This document shows, in pieces, positions 1 to 7,377 of a stretch of 64,000 nucleotides of DNA. Origin of the DNA: Rhodococcus sp. (in: high G+C Gram-positive bacteria) (GTDB lineage: Bacteria; Actinomycetota; Actinomycetes; Mycobacteriales; Mycobacteriaceae); assembly GCF_023264675.1 (NCBI RefSeq), contig NZ_JAHFVG010000006.1, positions 62,001 through 126,000 of the forward strand, in the 5' to 3' direction. The notes under the pieces were generated by a model, which was given only the letters and a program-made list of their open reading frames with translations, did not search any database and was not told where the DNA came from. Numbering within the stretch: the first letter of the stretch is position 1; each line of letters starts with the position of its first letter. Both the position numbers and the translations under genes were made by a program.

Positions 1-84
1 GGTGTCCGCTGCGGCGGAATGGTTGATCTCGAGGGCGCTGGTGTAGGTGCTGTAGTTGGCGATGAGGTCGCGTGCGTTAGCCAT
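1..84 (-). CDS. RiPP-precursor-like small peptide, copy 2 (cut by window edge)
   Basis: Only the first 28 codons are present; the gene continues beyond the left edge. They encode the same residues as the first 28 of the gene at 153-323, beginning MANARDLIANYSTYTSALEI. The two 84-nt stretches differ at only two synonymous third positions, so this is a recent tandem duplicate. A GAAAGG ribosome binding site lies about 10 nt before the ATG. The missing part would hold the Ser/Cys-rich tail, so whether the copy is intact cannot be seen. It lies downstream of the other two small genes on the same strand, so all three may be one transcript. Function is inferred only through its twin. Confidence 0.55.
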   Translation of the reverse strand, partial: MANARDLIANYSTYTSALEINHSAAADT

Positions 85-152
85 GAGAAGTGTGCCTTTC
101 ATGATTCGAAAATGATGGGAAACAACAAGATTCGAAGAACGGTAGCGCCCGA

Positions 153-323
153 TCAGCAGCTGTGGTCGAAGGTGTTGTCGATCGAGACTGCGGAGATCGC
201 CGAGGCCGCGGAGATGCACGCAGGCGAGGTGCGGGCGGTGGTGTCCGCTGCGGCGGAGTGGTTGATCTCGAGTGCGCTGGTGTAGGTGCTGTAGTTGGCG
301 ATGAGGTCGCGTGCGTTAGCCAT
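153..323 (-). CDS. RiPP-precursor-like small peptide, copy 1 (56 aa)
   Basis: A 56-residue peptide starting at an ATG preceded by GAAGGG. The N-terminal half is leader-like (MANARDLIANYSTYTSALEI). The tail from Thr32 is dominated by Ser, Ala, Ile and Cys, with Ser38, Ser41, Ser44 and Ser47 spaced exactly three apart, Cys36, and a terminal segment Thr51-Phe-Asp-His-Ser-Cys56. Ser/Thr residues upstream of a C-terminal Cys are what lanthionine- or aminovinyl-cysteine-forming enzymes act on, and a Thr-x4-Cys end resembles thioamitide and related cores. No modifying enzyme, transporter or protease is visible in the window; they would have to lie to the left. The tandem duplication and ribosome binding site support it being a real gene. 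The RiPP assignment is inference, and the class is undecided. Confidence 0.55.
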   Translation of the reverse strand: MANARDLIANYSTYTSALEINHSAAADTTARTSPACISAASAISAVSIDNTFDHSC

Positions 324-412
324 GAGAAGTGTTCCCTTCGATGGATTTCTGCGGTGGTGTTGCGCTTACGGTGTTCTTCGCGCCAGCGGTGTTCTGCCGG
401 TCCGACGGGCAA

Positions 413-553
413 TCAGCGTTCGACGCGTCGGGTGTCGAGGTAGTCCGGGAGCGTGGACGGCGAATCGACTGCGAATCCGATGCTCCCGAGAAGGTCCGCA
501 TCGGTGAGGTGTAGATCGAGGTCGGTCTTCAGTTCGATCGTGTTCAGCGACAT
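413..553 (-). CDS. 46-residue acidic small peptide upstream of the tandem precursors
   Basis: A 46-codon gene starting MSLNTIELKTDLDLHLTDAD, with a strong GGAAGGAAGG ribosome binding site about 9 nt before the ATG. The N-terminal half is rich in Asp and Leu (DLDLHLTDADLLG), like leader segments recognised by RiPP enzymes. The C-terminal part (SPSTLPDYLDTRRVER) has no Cys. It has no obvious similarity to the 56-residue peptides downstream, but shares their strand with an 89-nt gap. It could be a separate precursor, a discrete leader or accessory peptide, or unrelated. I do not recognise the family. Confidence 0.5.
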   Translation of the reverse strand: MSLNTIELKTDLDLHLTDADLLGSIGFAVDSPSTLPDYLDTRRVER

Positions 554-1012
554 CGTTTCGAACCTTCCTTCCGTGTACTCGTACACTGGCTTGGGCTTCA
601 ATCCGTTCTGTTTTCGCAACACCCAAGTTGCCACTGATGTTCTCAAAACGCAACAGTTTGGGAAATAAAGTCCGGCAAGACGCCCTGTTCGGGGGCTTAT
701 CTGTTGTGTTGTGGCAACTTCACCAGGGCATTCATGGCAATTGTGATAGATGTCACATTCAAGGATCGGCGTCACTGTGGCCACGGAACCCTCGATCCAG
801 CGCAAGAGCGAAACGCTCGATTCTCGATTGAACTGTGTAGCAGAAGGATTGGATCGATCTTCGATGTAATTCCCTGGTGGAGAGCTCATCCGGCGGCTAC
901 CGAGGGGAATCGCCGCGAGAATCTCCGCCGACTGCCGCCGAGAGTGGATCTCCACCCGGTCTCCACCCGTGGGTCGATCCGCCGCGGGTCCGCGCTCCCT
1001 AGCGTTGTCGGT
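554..1012. other. Gene-free divergent intergenic region (459 bp)
   Basis: No convincing gene is present. The long minus-strand open frame through it is a shadow of the kinase gene further right. This stretch is more AT-rich than its surroundings between about 550 and 780, carries several GCAACA/TGTTGC motifs, and contains the inverted repeat listed separately. It most likely holds the promoter of the small minus-strand peptide genes and the promoter of the plus-strand membrane protein/two-component operon starting at 1013. Confidence 0.6.
625..720. promoter_or_regulatory. Separated inverted repeat AAGTTGCCAC / GTGGCAACTT
   Basis: AAGTTGCCAC at 625-634 is the exact reverse complement of GTGGCAACTT at 711-720, with 76 bp between. 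Short GCAACA motifs recur around both arms (about 616 and 650, and TGTTGTGTTG near 702-711). This resembles paired half-sites for a DNA-binding regulator upstream of the small peptide genes. No cognate regulator is identified. Confidence 0.35.
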
Positions 1013-1564
1013 ATGAACATCGCATCGATCGTCATCATCGCAGCTCTGGTCGTCTACCTGCTGGTTCGGCGTATGTCCGGCCAGCTCATGGAAGCTCGCC
1101 GAATGTTGGTCATCCCGGCAATCGTCGTCGTCATCGGGTTGTCGACACTGGGCACGGCCGGTGAGACGAGTGGCGGCTCGGCGGGTATCACGCCGACGGC
1201 CGTCGGCTTTCTGGCCTTCGGCGTGCTGATCGGCGCCGCACTGGGAGCTGTCCGCGGATTCACGGTCCGCCTCGTCGAGCGCGACGGCTACGCCTGGATG
1301 AAGTATTCGGCGTTGACACTGGCGCTGTGGGTGGCGGCGATCGCGGTGCGGTTGATCGCCGTTCCCGTCGAATCCGCGATCGACAGCGGGGCAGCCGCTA
1401 CCGCAGGGCAGGCGTTCGCCCTCTCGATCGGTGCAGGACTTCTCGCGGAATCGCTCGTTGTGCTCTACCGCGCCACCCATGGCAGTTCGCGGATCGTGTG
1501 GCGTGCCAGCAAGACGGGAGACCACGCCATCTGGCGTCACCAAGGCAATCCGGTCGCACACTGA
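1013..1564 (+). CDS. CcdC/DUF1453-like integral membrane protein
   Basis: A 183-residue protein with four or five hydrophobic segments, starting MNIASIVIIAALVVYLLVRR. The short N-terminal helix, the RRMLV turn and the Gly-rich third and fourth helices resemble actinobacterial DUF1453 (CcdC-like) proteins. It ends 12 bp before a NarL-type sensor kinase gene on the same strand, so the three genes probably form an operon. Such proteins often sit next to LiaS/DesK-like kinases, but the molecular role is unknown. The ATG at 1013 is chosen because the hydrophobic N-terminus begins there; upstream in-frame codons read as non-coding. Confidence 0.65.
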   Translation: MNIASIVIIAALVVYLLVRRMSGQLMEARRMLVIPAIVVVIGLSTLGTAGETSGGSAGITPTAVGFLAFGVLIGAALGAVRGFTVRLVERDGYAWMKYSALTLALWVAAIAVRLIAVPVESAIDSGAAATAGQAFALSIGAGLLAESLVVLYRATHGSSRIVWRASKTGDHAIWRHQGNPVAH

Positions 1565-1576
1565 CAGTATCGAACC

Positions 1577-2620
1577 GTGCTGCTCACTCCCTACGTCTCG
1601 GCGGTCATCGTCGTACTCTCGGTCCTCACCCTCCGTCCGCTCGGATTGGAAGGTGAGGGCCTGCTGGTGCTGGTGCTGTTGATCGTCAACAGCGTGATGT
1701 TGATCGGCAGAACGCTGCCGGAGCGATATCTGGTCAGCCGGGCAGGGTTGACCCTCTTCGCCGTCGGGGTTGTTGCCTCGTCGGCGATCCTGCCGTTCGC
1801 GTCCAACAGCTTCGCATCGGTCTTTCCCTTCTTCGTCGCCGGTCAAGCCGGTTACCGATTCAAACCGACCGTGTCGATCCCCATCGCGGTCGTCATCAGC
1901 GCTGCCTGCACGTCGTCTCTTGCAATTGCAGGCGCCAACGGCATTGCCGCCTGGCCGTGGCAGGCGGGTCTCGGGGTAGGTCTTCCCGTCCTGATCGGCT
2001 ACTCGCGCCGAAGTCGAGCTCAGGCCGTGGAAGCCGAGATGAGGGAACGTGCGCTCGCCGAGCGGGCGCGTATTGCGCGCGACATTCACGATGTACTCGC
2101 GCATTCGCTGTCCGGAATCAGCATGCAACTCGAGGTTGCGGACGCGCTGCTCGCCTCGGACAAGGTCGACGGAGCCCGCGAATCCGTATCTCGCGCACGG
2201 AGTCTGGCCCGTGAAGGGCTCGTGGAGGCCAGGCGCGCAGTGCAAGCGCTCCGTGATGACGCCCTGCCTCTGGTTCCGACGCTTCGAGATCTGGTTGCCG
2301 ATGCCGGAACCTTCGATGTTCGGGGAACTCCGGGGGAGCCGTCCGTCGAGGCCGCACAGTTCTTGATCCGATCCACGCAGGAAGCACTGACAAATGCCCG
2401 CAAGCACGCGCCGGGGGCGAATGTGGCTGTGGCACTCAATTTCACGACGGAACTCGTCGAGGTGACGATCACCAACGGTCCGTCCACAGCTCCGTCGCCC
2501 GACGTCGGTAGCGGCATGGGCTTGGTAGGGCTGCGAGAGCGCGCCGCGCTCGTGGGAGGGACCGCCACGGCCGGTCCGCACGACGGAGGGTGGCAGGTGC
2601 GCGTCACAATCGAATCATGA
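1577..2620 (+). CDS. NarL-family sensor histidine kinase
   Basis: A 347-residue membrane-bound two-component kinase with a GTG start. Residues 1-145 hold about five transmembrane segments with little extracellular loop. A HisKA_3 dimerisation/phosphoacceptor domain follows, with His171 in RARIARDIHDVLAHSL. A C-terminal HATPase_c domain has the N-box EALTNARKHA and the G-box GSGMGLVGLRERA. This is the DesK/LiaS-like architecture that senses membrane or cell-envelope state. Its last codon overlaps the start of the response regulator gene (ATGA), so both are translationally coupled. The signal sensed cannot be read from the sequence. Confidence 0.9.
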   Translation: MLLTPYVSAVIVVLSVLTLRPLGLEGEGLLVLVLLIVNSVMLIGRTLPERYLVSRAGLTLFAVGVVASSAILPFASNSFASVFPFFVAGQAGYRFKPTVSIPIAVVISAACTSSLAIAGANGIAAWPWQAGLGVGLPVLIGYSRRSRAQAVEAEMRERALAERARIARDIHDVLAHSLSGISMQLEVADALLASDKVDGARESVSRARSLAREGLVEARRAVQALRDDALPLVPTLRDLVADAGTFDVRGTPGEPSVEAAQFLIRSTQEALTNARKHAPGANVAVALNFTTELVEVTITNGPSTAPSPDVGSGMGLVGLRERAALVGGTATAGPHDGGWQVRVTIES

Positions 2621-3249
2621 CCGTACGAGTGGTGATCGCCGACGACCAGACGTCCATCCGCGAAGCGCTGGCAACGATGCTCGACCTCATCGAGGACATC
2701 TCCGTCGTCGGTACCGCCGCGAACGGCGAGTCGGCGATCGAAGAGGTCCGAAGAACCGAGACCGACGTCGTGCTCATGGATCTGCGGATGCCGGGCATCG
2801 GCGGAGTCGAAGCCACAGCCCGCCTCCAGGCGCAGTTCCCTGACATACCCGTCGTGGTGCTGACGACATTTGCCGACGACGATTCGATCCTCGGCGCTCT
2901 CGGCGCCGGCGCCAGCGGGTATTTGACGAAGGACGCAGGCAGGCACGAGATTGCGGCGGCACTACGCGCGGCGGTGGCAGGGCAGTCCGTCCTCGACAAG
3001 GCCGTGCAGGCCAGATTGCTGGCCGCGGCGCGACCCGGGCGTCAGGAGACCCCGGTCTCGTTGACTCCGCGCGAGACCGAGGTGCTCCGGTTGATCGCCG
3101 GAGGGCTCAGCAATCGCGAAATCGCCGACGCCCTGTTCGTCGGCGAAGCGACGGTCAAGACGCACATCAACAATCTGTTCGCGAAGGCCGGGCTGAGGGA
3201 TCGGGCTCAGGCTGTCCATTACGCCTTTACCAACGGTCTGGTCGGCTGA
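2617..3249 (+). CDS. NarL/LuxR-family response regulator
   Basis: A 210-residue partner of the preceding kinase. A receiver domain has the acidic pair ADD near residue 9, the phosphoacceptor Asp55 in VLMDLRMPG, and the conserved Thr and Lys (VVLTTF, YLTKDAG). A LuxR-type helix-turn-helix occupies about 145-205 (LTPRETEVLRLIAGGLSNREIA). The start at 2617 is fixed by the 4-bp ATGA overlap with the kinase stop. The last 27 bases of the gene are repeated directly 62 bp downstream, an unusual partial duplication. Confidence 0.93.
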   Translation: MTVRVVIADDQTSIREALATMLDLIEDISVVGTAANGESAIEEVRRTETDVVLMDLRMPGIGGVEATARLQAQFPDIPVVVLTTFADDDSILGALGAGASGYLTKDAGRHEIAAALRAAVAGQSVLDKAVQARLLAAARPGRQETPVSLTPRETEVLRLIAGGLSNREIADALFVGEATVKTHINNLFAKAGLRDRAQAVHYAFTNGLVG

Positions 3250-3312
3250 AAGCCGACCAACTTCGGCTGGAGAGAGGACGCAGCGCCTTTACCAACGGTC
3301 TGGTCGGCTGAA
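3223..3312. repeat. 28-bp direct repeat duplicating the response regulator 3' end
   Basis: The 28 bases at 3223-3250 (last codons and stop of the regulator gene) recur exactly at 3285-3312. The intervening 34 bp differ. The first copy runs into a small hairpin GTCGGCT-GAA-AGCCGAC at 3241-3257, which includes the stop codon and may act as a weak terminator. The second copy ends 5 bp before the stop codon of the convergent acetyltransferase gene. Confidence 0.8.
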
Positions 3313-3317
3313 TGCCT

Positions 3318-4517
3318 CTAGAAGGCCCAGCCCATCACCGAGGCACGGTCGGTCGCGAACGCCACGTCCACCGTGTGGAGGGCGTCGGCGTCCCGGGTCC
3401 ACAACCGCGATGCTGCGGCGAACCTGGTGGCGCTGTGCGTTCCGAAGTACATCGCCGAGAGCACGTCGAGTTTCAATGTGGCGTCGGGCGCTGCCTCGGT
3501 TCGGGTGACCGTCGCCTTGCCCGCCGAGATGGTGACGTCGAAGTTGCCGCCTGCATCGAGGAACGCGTCCTCCACCTCGAGCACGAACTGCGCGTCGACC
3601 CCGTACGTTCGAGCTTCGAGAGCCGCTTCGACATCCATGATCCGGCACCAGAGAGCGTCGTGATGATCGGTGATCTTCGGGAGCCTGTTGCTGGTGAGCA
3701 GGAACGGCAGCGCTTCGTCGGGAGCCTGGCTGACCTCGATGGTGTTTACGAGGTCGATTCCGGCGAGCACCTGCCACATTTCGGCGTATGCCTGATCGGT
3801 GACGGCGATGAACTCCTGGACGACGATCTTCGCTTCGGTGGGACTCCGGCGATAGGCGACGTACCCGTCGGCGTGGCTGATGAAGAACAGCTCGGTGAGT
3901 CCGTGCCTGCGGTTCTCGCGGTCGGCGAAGAACCGTTCCCAGCGGATCGGAGGCTTCGGCTGCGCGCCTGCGGTCTTGCGCTGCCAGCGCTCGTAGATCT
4001 CGGGCAACAGCGTCGACGCCTCGGCGGATTCGATCAACCGGACCCCGGTGACCGGCGGGATGCCGGGCTGGAACTGCGCGAAGCGTCGGTCGAGTACGAC
4101 GCTGTGTTCCTCGGTTGCCGGTCCGTACCCGAACCGGCCGTAGATGGTCGCCTCGCTGGCGGTCAGCAACGACAGCGGCGCGCCTGCTTCCTGCAGCGTG
4201 CGGTGCTGCTGGGTGAACATGCGCCTCAGAATTCCGCGCCTCCGATGCGTCGGCGCGACCGACACCCACGACACCCCCGACGCCTCGACCTGGGCTCCGC
4301 CGGGAACGGTCACCGACATCGGGAAGTGCATCGCAACCCCGACCGGAGTGCTGCCGTCCCAGGCCATGACGACGTGCTCGGAGCTCGTCAGGATCTGCGT
4401 CTCGGCGAGGTCCTCGGAGTTCTGGTGCTCGCCGAACGCGTGGGCGTCGAGAAGCGCGACTGCATCCCAGTCGTCGTCGGTGGCAGTTCGAACAATGATC
4501 GTGTCGTCGGTAGTCAT
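3318..4517 (-). CDS. Eis-type GNAT N-acetyltransferase
   Basis: A 399-residue protein of the Eis family, whose members acetylate amines (aminoglycosides, lysines and polyamines) from acetyl-CoA. The N-terminal GNAT domain has the acetyl-CoA loop VAPTHRRRGILRRM (about 85-100), followed by a degenerate second GNAT region and a C-terminal SCP2-like domain (about 295-399). The Tyr in EATIYGRFGYG matches the family's general acid, and the protein ends in Phe, matching the C-terminal carboxylate used as base. ATG at 4517 is preferred; an in-frame ATG six codons upstream exists. It is divergent from the TrmH gene. Confidence 0.85.
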   Translation of the reverse strand: MTTDDTIIVRTATDDDWDAVALLDAHAFGEHQNSEDLAETQILTSSEHVVMAWDGSTPVGVAMHFPMSVTVPGGAQVEASGVSWVSVAPTHRRRGILRRMFTQQHRTLQEAGAPLSLLTASEATIYGRFGYGPATEEHSVVLDRRFAQFQPGIPPVTGVRLIESAEASTLLPEIYERWQRKTAGAQPKPPIRWERFFADRENRRHGLTELFFISHADGYVAYRRSPTEAKIVVQEFIAVTDQAYAEMWQVLAGIDLVNTIEVSQAPDEALPFLLTSNRLPKITDHHDALWCRIMDVEAALEARTYGVDAQFVLEVEDAFLDAGGNFDVTISAGKATVTRTEAAPDATLKLDVLSAMYFGTHSATRFAAASRLWTRDADALHTVDVAFATDRASVMGWAF

Positions 4518-4555
4518 CACAGTCGAGCTTTTCATACGGATGGGAAGATGAACAC

Positions 4556-5359
4556 GTGGTACACGTAATCGACATCGACGACTCTGCCGATCCGCGGCTC
4601 GACGACTTCCGCGATCTCAATTCCTCCGACCGTCGACCGGACCTTCCCGACGGAAAGGGGCTGGTGATCGCCGAGGGCGTCCTCGTCGCCGAGCGACTGT
4701 TGTCATCCAGATTCCCGACGATCAGCCTGCTCGGTGTCGATCGACGACTGAACGAACTCGGCTCGCGTCTCGACGGCGTGGACGTGCCGTTCTACCGTGC
4801 CACCGCCGAGGTCATGGCCGAGGCGGTCGGATTCCATCTCAATCGTGGTGTTCTCGCGGCAGCGCGCAGGCCACCGGAGCTCGATCTCGCGGACGTCCTA
4901 CGGGATGCGAGAACCGTCGTCGTACTCGAAGGCGTCAACGACCACGAGAACCTCGGATCGATGTTTCGCAATGCCGCCGGTCTCGGTGCCGATGCGGTTC
5001 TGTTCGGTGCCGCGTGCGCCGACCCGCTGTATCGGCGTGCCGTGCGAGTGTCGATGGGGCACGTGCTGCGCGTTCCGTTCGCTCGGGTACCCGACTGGCC
5101 GCGTGGACTGAACATTGTGCGGGAGAACGGCTTTCAAACCATTTCCCTGACGCCGAATCCGGCGGCAGTGACTCTCGCCGAGGCGATGACCGGGGATAAG
5201 GTCGCCCTCCTTCTGGGAGCCGAGGGGCCGGGACTCACCGAACACGCGATGCGCGCCACCGATGTTCGGGCGCGGATACCCATGGCGCCGGGAACGGACT
5301 CGCTCAATGTCGCAACCGCCGCTGCCATGGCATTCTACGAGCGCGTCCGCCTGCAATGA
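4556..5359 (+). CDS. TrmH/SpoU-family RNA 2'-O-methyltransferase
   Basis: A 267-residue SPOUT methyltransferase that uses S-adenosylmethionine to methylate a ribose 2'-hydroxyl in rRNA or tRNA. An N-terminal substrate-binding region (about 1-100) precedes the trefoil-knot domain with the three motifs: N-rich motif 1 (GVNDHENLGSMFRNAAGLGA), motif 2 (LLLGAEGPGLT) and motif 3 (IPMAPGTDSLNVATAAAM). GTG start. The stop overlaps the next gene (ATGA). In mycobacteria the equivalent gene sits beside the sepH locus, as here. The exact RNA target is not deducible. Confidence 0.9.
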   Translation: MVHVIDIDDSADPRLDDFRDLNSSDRRPDLPDGKGLVIAEGVLVAERLLSSRFPTISLLGVDRRLNELGSRLDGVDVPFYRATAEVMAEAVGFHLNRGVLAAARRPPELDLADVLRDARTVVVLEGVNDHENLGSMFRNAAGLGADAVLFGAACADPLYRRAVRVSMGHVLRVPFARVPDWPRGLNIVRENGFQTISLTPNPAAVTLAEAMTGDKVALLLGAEGPGLTEHAMRATDVRARIPMAPGTDSLNVATAAAMAFYERVRLQ

Positions 5360-5667
5360 ACGACGAGACGGTAGCAGCGCCCCACGAGCAGCGACGGGCT
5401 GAACACGACGTCCTGTACACGGGTATCCCGGTCGCGGCCTTCGCCGCAGTACTCGTGGGCGCCGCGTTGACGTCGTTCGGGCGCGAGCTTGCCGACATCA
5501 ACGCGTTCCTGGCGATCGGGATCAACTTGATCGTCGTCGGGGGCGCCGCGCCCACCGTGTTGCGGTGGCGCCGAACACCGGTGTGGCGCTGGCCGGTCTA
5601 CGGCATCTGCGTCGGCGGCGTCCTCAGCTTCGTGGTTCTGGGGATTTCCGTCGTAACCAACGCTTGA
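5356..5667 (+). CDS. DUF2537-type small membrane protein
   Basis: A 103-residue protein with a polar N-terminus followed by three hydrophobic helices (about 22-45, 50-70 and 77-101). The pattern and position next to the TrmH gene match actinobacterial DUF2537 proteins of unknown function. Translation is coupled to the methyltransferase through an ATGA overlap. Its last 44 bases overlap the 3' end of the oppositely oriented DUF6928 gene. Confidence 0.7.
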   Translation: MNDETVAAPHEQRRAEHDVLYTGIPVAAFAAVLVGAALTSFGRELADINAFLAIGINLIVVGGAAPTVLRWRRTPVWRWPVYGICVGGVLSFVVLGISVVTNA

Positions 5668-6361
5668 TGGAGCGCTCGGCCGGCGCTGGCGCTGGTTCGG
5701 GTTCGGCGACCACGGGCGGCCGTTGTCCCGGCGGGTAGATGGTGAAACCGCAGACCGGAAGCGCAGCCGGATCGAACTCGTGGCCTCGCGGCGCCCCGGT
5801 GTAGCGGAAGCCGAGCCATTCCGCGTTGGCGGCTTCGGCGAACTCCTGCGGGTGGAACGGCAGCGACTGCGGGTCCGGCATCACCCCTGGCGGATACACG
5901 AGGGGATGCTCGCCTGCCCAGAACGACCGCTCCCACACCAGCGGGAGTCCGGAGTCCTCGTAGATGTAGATCGGCGTTGCGCTGAACGATCGGCGCAGTG
6001 CACCGCGCTCCCAGTAGGCGAACGCACCCCACGCGGTTTCCGGATCGGTGGCGACGAGGTAGGTGTGTTCGGACGCCAAAGGGCGAGTCCATGATTCGGG
6101 AATCAACGACGGCTTGGCGATGGACAACCCCGCCGTACAGACCACGGTGACTCCCGGATAACACCCGACGAACACTTCGTTCGGCGAGGCGCCGGCGGAC
6201 TCCGAAATCGGAGCGTGACGGGTCGGCACCGCTACCTGCTCCGGAAACAACCGCCCGACGAGGGCTACTGACGCCTCCCAGTTCGGAGTCGTCGACTCTC
6301 GTAGCACCGAGATCGGATCAGGAGCGTCGATGTACCAGATTGTTGATGCTTTGGCCCCCAC
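5624..6361 (-). CDS. DUF6928-family protein
   Basis: A 245-residue cytoplasmic protein. The GTG at 6361 is preferred because it gives the family's N-terminus MGAKASTIWYID; an ATG three codons upstream is also in frame. The body has family-type segments such as SEHTYLVATDPETAWGAFAYW and ends in a Pro/Ala-rich then basic tail. No catalytic motif is recognised and the function is unknown. It follows sepH on the same strand with a 39-bp gap that contains a perfect 20-bp palindrome. Confidence 0.65.
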   Translation of the reverse strand: MGAKASTIWYIDAPDPISVLRESTTPNWEASVALVGRLFPEQVAVPTRHAPISESAGASPNEVFVGCYPGVTVVCTAGLSIAKPSLIPESWTRPLASEHTYLVATDPETAWGAFAYWERGALRRSFSATPIYIYEDSGLPLVWERSFWAGEHPLVYPPGVMPDPQSLPFHPQEFAEAANAEWLGFRYTGAPRGHEFDPAALPVCGFTIYPPGQRPPVVAEPEPAPAPAERSIKRWLRRKSPEPRS

Positions 6362-6377
6362 TCCCTGCACCCCTTCT

Positions 6378-6397
6378 CGATCAGCTGCAGCTGATCG
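6378..6397. promoter_or_regulatory. Perfect 20-bp palindrome between sepH and the DUF6928 gene
   Basis: CGATCAGCTGCAGCTGATCG reads identically on both strands with no loop. It lies 17-36 bp before the DUF6928 start and just after the sepH stop. An uninterrupted palindrome suits a dimeric DNA-binding protein better than a terminator. No cognate regulator is known from the window. Confidence 0.4.
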
Positions 6398-6400
6398 GGA

Positions 6401-7267
6401 TCAATTGTGGCCGCTGCTGCGGACACCCAGCAGCACATCCTCCCACGACGGCATCGCGGGCTTGCCCTTCTTGTCTTTTTTCGGAGCCGAAGGCGCCTCA
6501 TGTTTGGGTTCTTCCACAAAAGTGGACGCTTCTTCGTCGGCTTTGCCCTCGATCTCACTGTCCGCGGTAGTGCCGTAGTAGTCGTCGAACGACGTTTCGG
6601 ACGCCGCGAATTCCAGAGACTGCTGTGGCTCCTCGGCCGGGGCGACTTCGAGCGCCCTGACCGGTGCGAGACCGCGCAACTGTCGACCGAAGTCGGGGTC
6701 GACGAGTTCGGAGGCCGCGTCGTCCAGTGGCGTGATGGTGCCGCCGTGGCCGTCGGGAAGGAACTGCCAGTGTGCCTTGTTGGTGGTGCGGCCCGCCTGC
6801 CACTTGAGCTGGGCGACCCATTTGTGATCCTCGTCGCGCCAGGCGTCCCACGCCGCGTCGTCGAGGTTGTGGCCGCGGGCTCGGAAGGCGAGAGCGACCA
6901 CCTCGGCGAGAGTGCTCACCGCCGGTCCGTCGTGACGGATGGGGTGGCCCGCCTGAGCCATCGATGCGGCTTGTGAGCGCTCGAGTAGAACGGGGTGCGC
7001 AAAGATCTCGACCTTGCTGAGCGGCATTCCGGAGTCGTTCGCGACCTGTTCGACGGTGGCGCCTGCTCGAATTCGAGCCTGGATTTCCTTCGGTCGGAGC
7101 AAGCTGTCCATTTCGATCTCAATCTGTCCTAGTCGAGCGATGTCGCCGCGAGAGGCCGCGCGGAGCTTGTCGTCGGCCGGAAGCCGGAATTTGTCGCCGG
7201 TTTTGGGATCTGCGCAGATCACGTATTCGCCGTCGGGTTCGAGACCGACCACGCGTAGATCTCGCAT
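6401..7267 (-). CDS. sepH: Septation protein SepH (DUF3071)
   Basis: A 288-residue actinobacterial cell-division protein. In Streptomyces and mycobacteria SepH binds FtsZ and promotes its assembly. The N-terminal DUF3071 domain (about 1-175) starts MRDLRVVGLEPDGEYVICAD and contains a helix-turn-helix-like stretch (GATVEQVANDSGMPLSKVEI). A disordered acidic, then Lys/Pro-rich tail follows, ending in a short conserved C-terminal motif (PSWEDVLLGVRSSG). ATG at 7267 is chosen for the strong GAGGAGG ribosome binding site. The neighbouring serC and TrmH genes match the mycobacterial order. Confidence 0.88.
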   Translation of the reverse strand: MRDLRVVGLEPDGEYVICADPKTGDKFRLPADDKLRAASRGDIARLGQIEIEMDSLLRPKEIQARIRAGATVEQVANDSGMPLSKVEIFAHPVLLERSQAASMAQAGHPIRHDGPAVSTLAEVVALAFRARGHNLDDAAWDAWRDEDHKWVAQLKWQAGRTTNKAHWQFLPDGHGGTITPLDDAASELVDPDFGRQLRGLAPVRALEVAPAEEPQQSLEFAASETSFDDYYGTTADSEIEGKADEEASTFVEEPKHEAPSAPKKDKKGKPAMPSWEDVLLGVRSSGHN

Positions 7268-7377
7268 CCTGACCTCCTCATCGCGCCGACTCGCGATATC
7301 GTCCTGCTCGACAGTAATCCACTCGTGATCTTCGAAGTGTCTCCGACACGCATGTCTCCCGTGTCGAAGCCCTGGAG

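Noticed and set aside
413..553. Reading the 46-residue peptide as a lasso peptide precursor (core from Gly28 with Asp at ring position 8)
   Set aside because: A Gly followed by Asp seven residues later is present, but the conserved leader Thr two residues before the core is missing. The core would be unusually long, and no asparagine-synthetase-like or protease gene is visible.
413..2581. Minus-strand open frame of 722 codons across the kinase operon
   Set aside because: It is antisense to the clearly coding membrane protein and kinase genes. Composition is typical of a high-GC shadow frame. Only its last 46 codons have a ribosome binding site and are kept as a separate small gene.
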